From Butyricicoccus sp. (GTDB lineage: Bacteria > Bacillota > Clostridia > Oscillospirales > Butyricicoccaceae): a stretch of DNA of 7,315 nucleotides. Each line of letters starts with the position of its first letter. Within the stretch, counting starts at the first letter, position 1. This document shows positions 5,707 to 7,315 of this stretch, piece after piece. Position numbers and translations under genes: made by a program. The DNA lies in the NCBI GenBank assembly GCA_031293105.1, contig JAUMSA010000372.1, forward strand, positions 1 to 7,315. Reading direction: 5' to 3'. The notes under the pieces were generated by a model, which worked only from the letters and a program-made list of their open reading frames with translations, made no database searches and was not told where the DNA came from.

Positions 5707-6924
5707 TTAGCCCGCCGCCTTGACCAGCTTGCGCACCGCGTCGGCCTGCGCGGGCTGGCAGTCGAACATCGCGCTGCCCAGGAACAGGAACGCATTCTTA
5801 CTCAGGTCAAAGTCCGACGTGATCGTCACGTCCTCGGGCATGTTGCCGATGACCGTGGACAGGTCGACGAGATACGCTTCGTGGTCGGCGACCCGCTCGT
5901 CGATCAGCACCGGATAGCCGTAGATGTAATAGCTGCCGCCTTCGATGCGCACCAGATCGTTCTTGGCCTTGTCCTGGAGCGGCATGAAGTCGGTGAACAG
6001 CGTCTTTTTGCTCATCACAAAGTTTGCATTTGTGTCATAGCCGCCGGGCAGCAGCGCAATGAGATTCAGAACATCCGCGGTGGCCAGCGTGCCGCCGCTT
6101 GCGACGGTCACCGAGTTGGTTTCGCCCCAAGTGTTGGCCTTGTCGATGCCCTTGCCCTGGCTCGAACCGGTGCCGGTCAGGATGGTCGCGGTGATCTGTT
6201 TGGCGAGCTTCTTGGCGATCATGTCGGTCAGCCAATTCTCAAAGGCATCGATCGCCATTTTCTGCACCGACTTGGAAATCTGCACGAGCTTGACGACCTC
6301 GTAGGCCGACAGCGTAATCTGGGTCAGGCCGGTTTCGCTCGCGGTGATTTCCTCGTTCTGGTTGTGGTAGGCGGCATCCGGCTCCTCGCCCTCGACCGCA
6401 AAGGTCACGTTGCCCGGCACGCGCAGCAGGGTGATCTTATCCAGCAGCGGCGCGTACTGATGCACCTTTTGGAGAATCTGGTTTGCCGTCTGGGTCGGGA
6501 CAGCCGGGCCAGCCGAGCCGGTCGCGGTCGTCCAGGCGCGCTGCTCGGTTTCGCTCAGGTCGCAGCGCATCAGGGTGTGCAGCCACGCGGTGCGGTATTC
6601 CGGGCTGTCAAAGGTGTAGGTTCGTTCCTCGGGCGCGGGGTCGGCTGCCGGGAAGCGGCGCACCTCGGTGCCCGCCGTGCCGGTCGCAATGCGGCCAAGC
6701 AGCTGGCGGCGCTGTTCGGCCTTGTCCAGCAGGCCCTTGCGCTCGGCGATCAGGCCGTCGGCCTCGGTGGAAAGCGCGTCCAGATCGGCGTCGGGTGCGT
6801 CCATCTCGGTCTGGATGGCGGCCAGACGCTGCTCGATCTGGGTCATACGATTCTCGCCCGCAAAGAACTGGATGCCGATACGGCTGCGGAAAGAGTTAAA
6901 AGCCATCTGCTTATTTTTGTTCAT
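5707..6924 (-). CDS. Major capsid protein, HK97 fold with N-terminal delta region
   Basis: A 405-aa major capsid precursor that assembles as hexamers and pentamers into the prohead. The start ATG 6924-6922 has AAAGGAGG at 6938-6931 with a 6-nt spacer; the farther in-frame ATG at 6948 has none. Residues 1-26 form an unusual leader containing IGIQFFAG (16-23). Residues about 27-85 are a charged coiled-coil-like delta region (MTQIEQRLAAIQTEM and ADGLIAERKGLLDKAEQRRQ) that acts as internal scaffold and is normally removed by the prohead protease. A Pro/Ala-rich linker follows, then the HK97 fold: GPAVPTQTANQILQ, an E-loop region FAVEGEEPDAAYHNQNEEI, the spine helix with LSAYEVVKLVQISKSVQK, DAFENWLTDMIAKKLAKQI, TGTGSSQGKGI, and the P/A-domain strands YYIYGYPVLIDERV. 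The cleavage site cannot be fixed from sequence. It overlaps the protease gene by 14 nt. Confidence 0.95.
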   Translation of the reverse strand: MNKNKQMAFNSFRSRIGIQFFAGENRMTQIEQRLAAIQTEMDAPDADLDALSTEADGLIAERKGLLDKAEQRRQLLGRIATGTAGTEVRRFPAADPAPEERTYTFDSPEYRTAWLHTLMRCDLSETEQRAWTTATGSAGPAVPTQTANQILQKVHQYAPLLDKITLLRVPGNVTFAVEGEEPDAAYHNQNEEITASETGLTQITLSAYEVVKLVQISKSVQKMAIDAFENWLTDMIAKKLAKQITATILTGTGSSQGKGIDKANTWGETNSVTVASGGTLATADVLNLIALLPGGYDTNANFVMSKKTLFTDFMPLQDKAKNDLVRIEGGSYYIYGYPVLIDERVADHEAYLVDLSTVIGNMPEDVTITSDFDLSKNAFLFLGSAMFDCQPAQADAVRKLVKAAG

Positions 6925-7315
6925 CGTGTTCCTCCTTTGTAATTCCATTCAGTTTGAGTTTGAGGGCCAGCTTGCGGCGTTTGTCCGCCTCCACGTGCTC
7001 GCGTGCGGCCTCCGCCGCAGCCCACGAGCGTGCCGCGATGCTGGTGCCGTCATAAGCCGGAATGTCGACCGCCGCCACGTCAAAGATGCGCTTAAAACCC
7101 GTGATGCGGCGCAGGCGCTTGGCGCGGTCGTATTCCTGTTTGTTGACGGTGAACGCGAACGACATCTGGTCGAGATAGCCGCCCCGGATTTCTTCAAAGA
7201 GCCTCCGCCCCTCCTCGGTGCCGCCGAGATCGGCCACAATGTGCAGACCCTTGGTGTCAACACTCAAGGTCAGCGTGCCATTCTTCGTCCGCGCTACGGG
7301 TTTGCCCCCGTGGTT
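6911..7315 (-). CDS. HK97-family prohead protease, N-terminus cut by window edge
   Basis: The last 134 residues of a prohead protease (peptidase family S78), which cleaves the capsid delta region and then itself during prohead maturation. The frame is open through the right edge; the TTG at 7267 is internal, not the start. Upstream of it the sequence reads NHGGKPVARTKNGTLTLSVD, matching the family pattern N-H-x-x-x-x-x-x-(A/G)-R-T...G-T-L-x-(L/V)-x-x-D. The His (7312-7310) is the presumed catalytic His. DQMSFAFTV carries the presumed catalytic Ser, and IFDVAAVDIPAY matches the (L/F)-(E/D)-V-(S)-x-V-x-x-P-A segment bearing the acidic residue, here Asp where HK97 has Glu. The C-terminus is a basic/acidic helical tail (EADKRRKLALKLKLNGITKEEHDEQK). 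It lies directly before the capsid gene, the standard arrangement. Confidence 0.93.
   Translation of the reverse strand, partial: NHGGKPVARTKNGTLTLSVDTKGLHIVADLGGTEEGRRLFEEIRGGYLDQMSFAFTVNKQEYDRAKRLRRITGFKRIFDVAAVDIPAYDGTSIAARSWAAAEAAREHVEADKRRKLALKLKLNGITKEEHDEQK
6931..6938 (-). promoter_or_regulatory. Ribosome binding site deciding the capsid protein start
   Basis: AAAGGAGG on the minus strand lies 6 nt before ATG 6924-6922. It selects this start over the in-frame ATG at 6948, which lies upstream of the site, and over the internal ATG at 6846, which opens the coiled-coil part but has no comparable site. It lies inside the protease coding region, just before its stop codon (6913-6911). Confidence 0.8.

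Noticed and set aside
5683..6942. A 419-codon plus-strand open frame running almost the full length of the capsid gene in antisense
   Set aside because: It mirrors a clear HK97-fold capsid gene; long antisense frames arise from GC-biased codon use. Its product is low-complexity-like with no recognisable domain, and there is no ribosome binding site.

Overview
This window is the head-to-tail morphogenesis block of a tailed phage with a contractile tail (a PBSX-like myophage, most likely a prophage). All phage genes lie on the minus strand, so the operon reads right to left. The DNA is GC-rich (roughly 60% by eye). Most starts carry AAGGAGG-type ribosome binding sites, and the sheath, tube and tail chaperone are of the XkdK/XkdM/XkdN type. 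Together these suggest a GC-rich Firmicute, plausibly a gut clostridium of the Oscillospiraceae/Ruminococcaceae kind; the organism is an inference.

Gene order in the direction of transcription: HK97-type prohead protease (cut by the right edge), HK97-fold major capsid protein with N-terminal delta/scaffold region, gp6-like head-tail connector, SPP1 gp16-like head closure protein, HK97 gp10-like protein, tail terminator-like protein, short XkdK-type sheath, XkdM-type tail tube, XkdN-type tail assembly chaperone, and tape measure protein. Every junction is an overlap or a gap of a few bases, with no room for internal promoters or terminators. The protease and capsid protein build the prohead; the connector, closure, gp10-like and terminator proteins form the neck; tube and sheath form the contractile tail, whose length is set by the tape measure with help from the chaperones.

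Two things stand out. First, the roughly 180 bp between the XkdN stop and the tape measure start hold no independently started gene. They encode a 69-codon -1 frame extension reached from an A AAA AAC slippery heptamer at the 3' end of xkdN. A two-tier hairpin begins 6 nt after the heptamer. This is a complete programmed frameshift cassette of the lambda G/GT type, giving a 128-aa chaperone and a predicted 196-aa fusion.

Second, the phage operon stops abruptly at the tape measure stop codon (184-186). The left 180 bp are only about 39% GC and hold the 3' end of a convergent plus-strand gene of unknown function, with its own intrinsic terminator whose loop contains the stop codon. The baseplate and fibre genes expected after the tape measure are not there. 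The phage may carry an antisense, AT-rich cargo gene (moron or defence-type insertion) at this point, or the prophage may be truncated or rearranged here.
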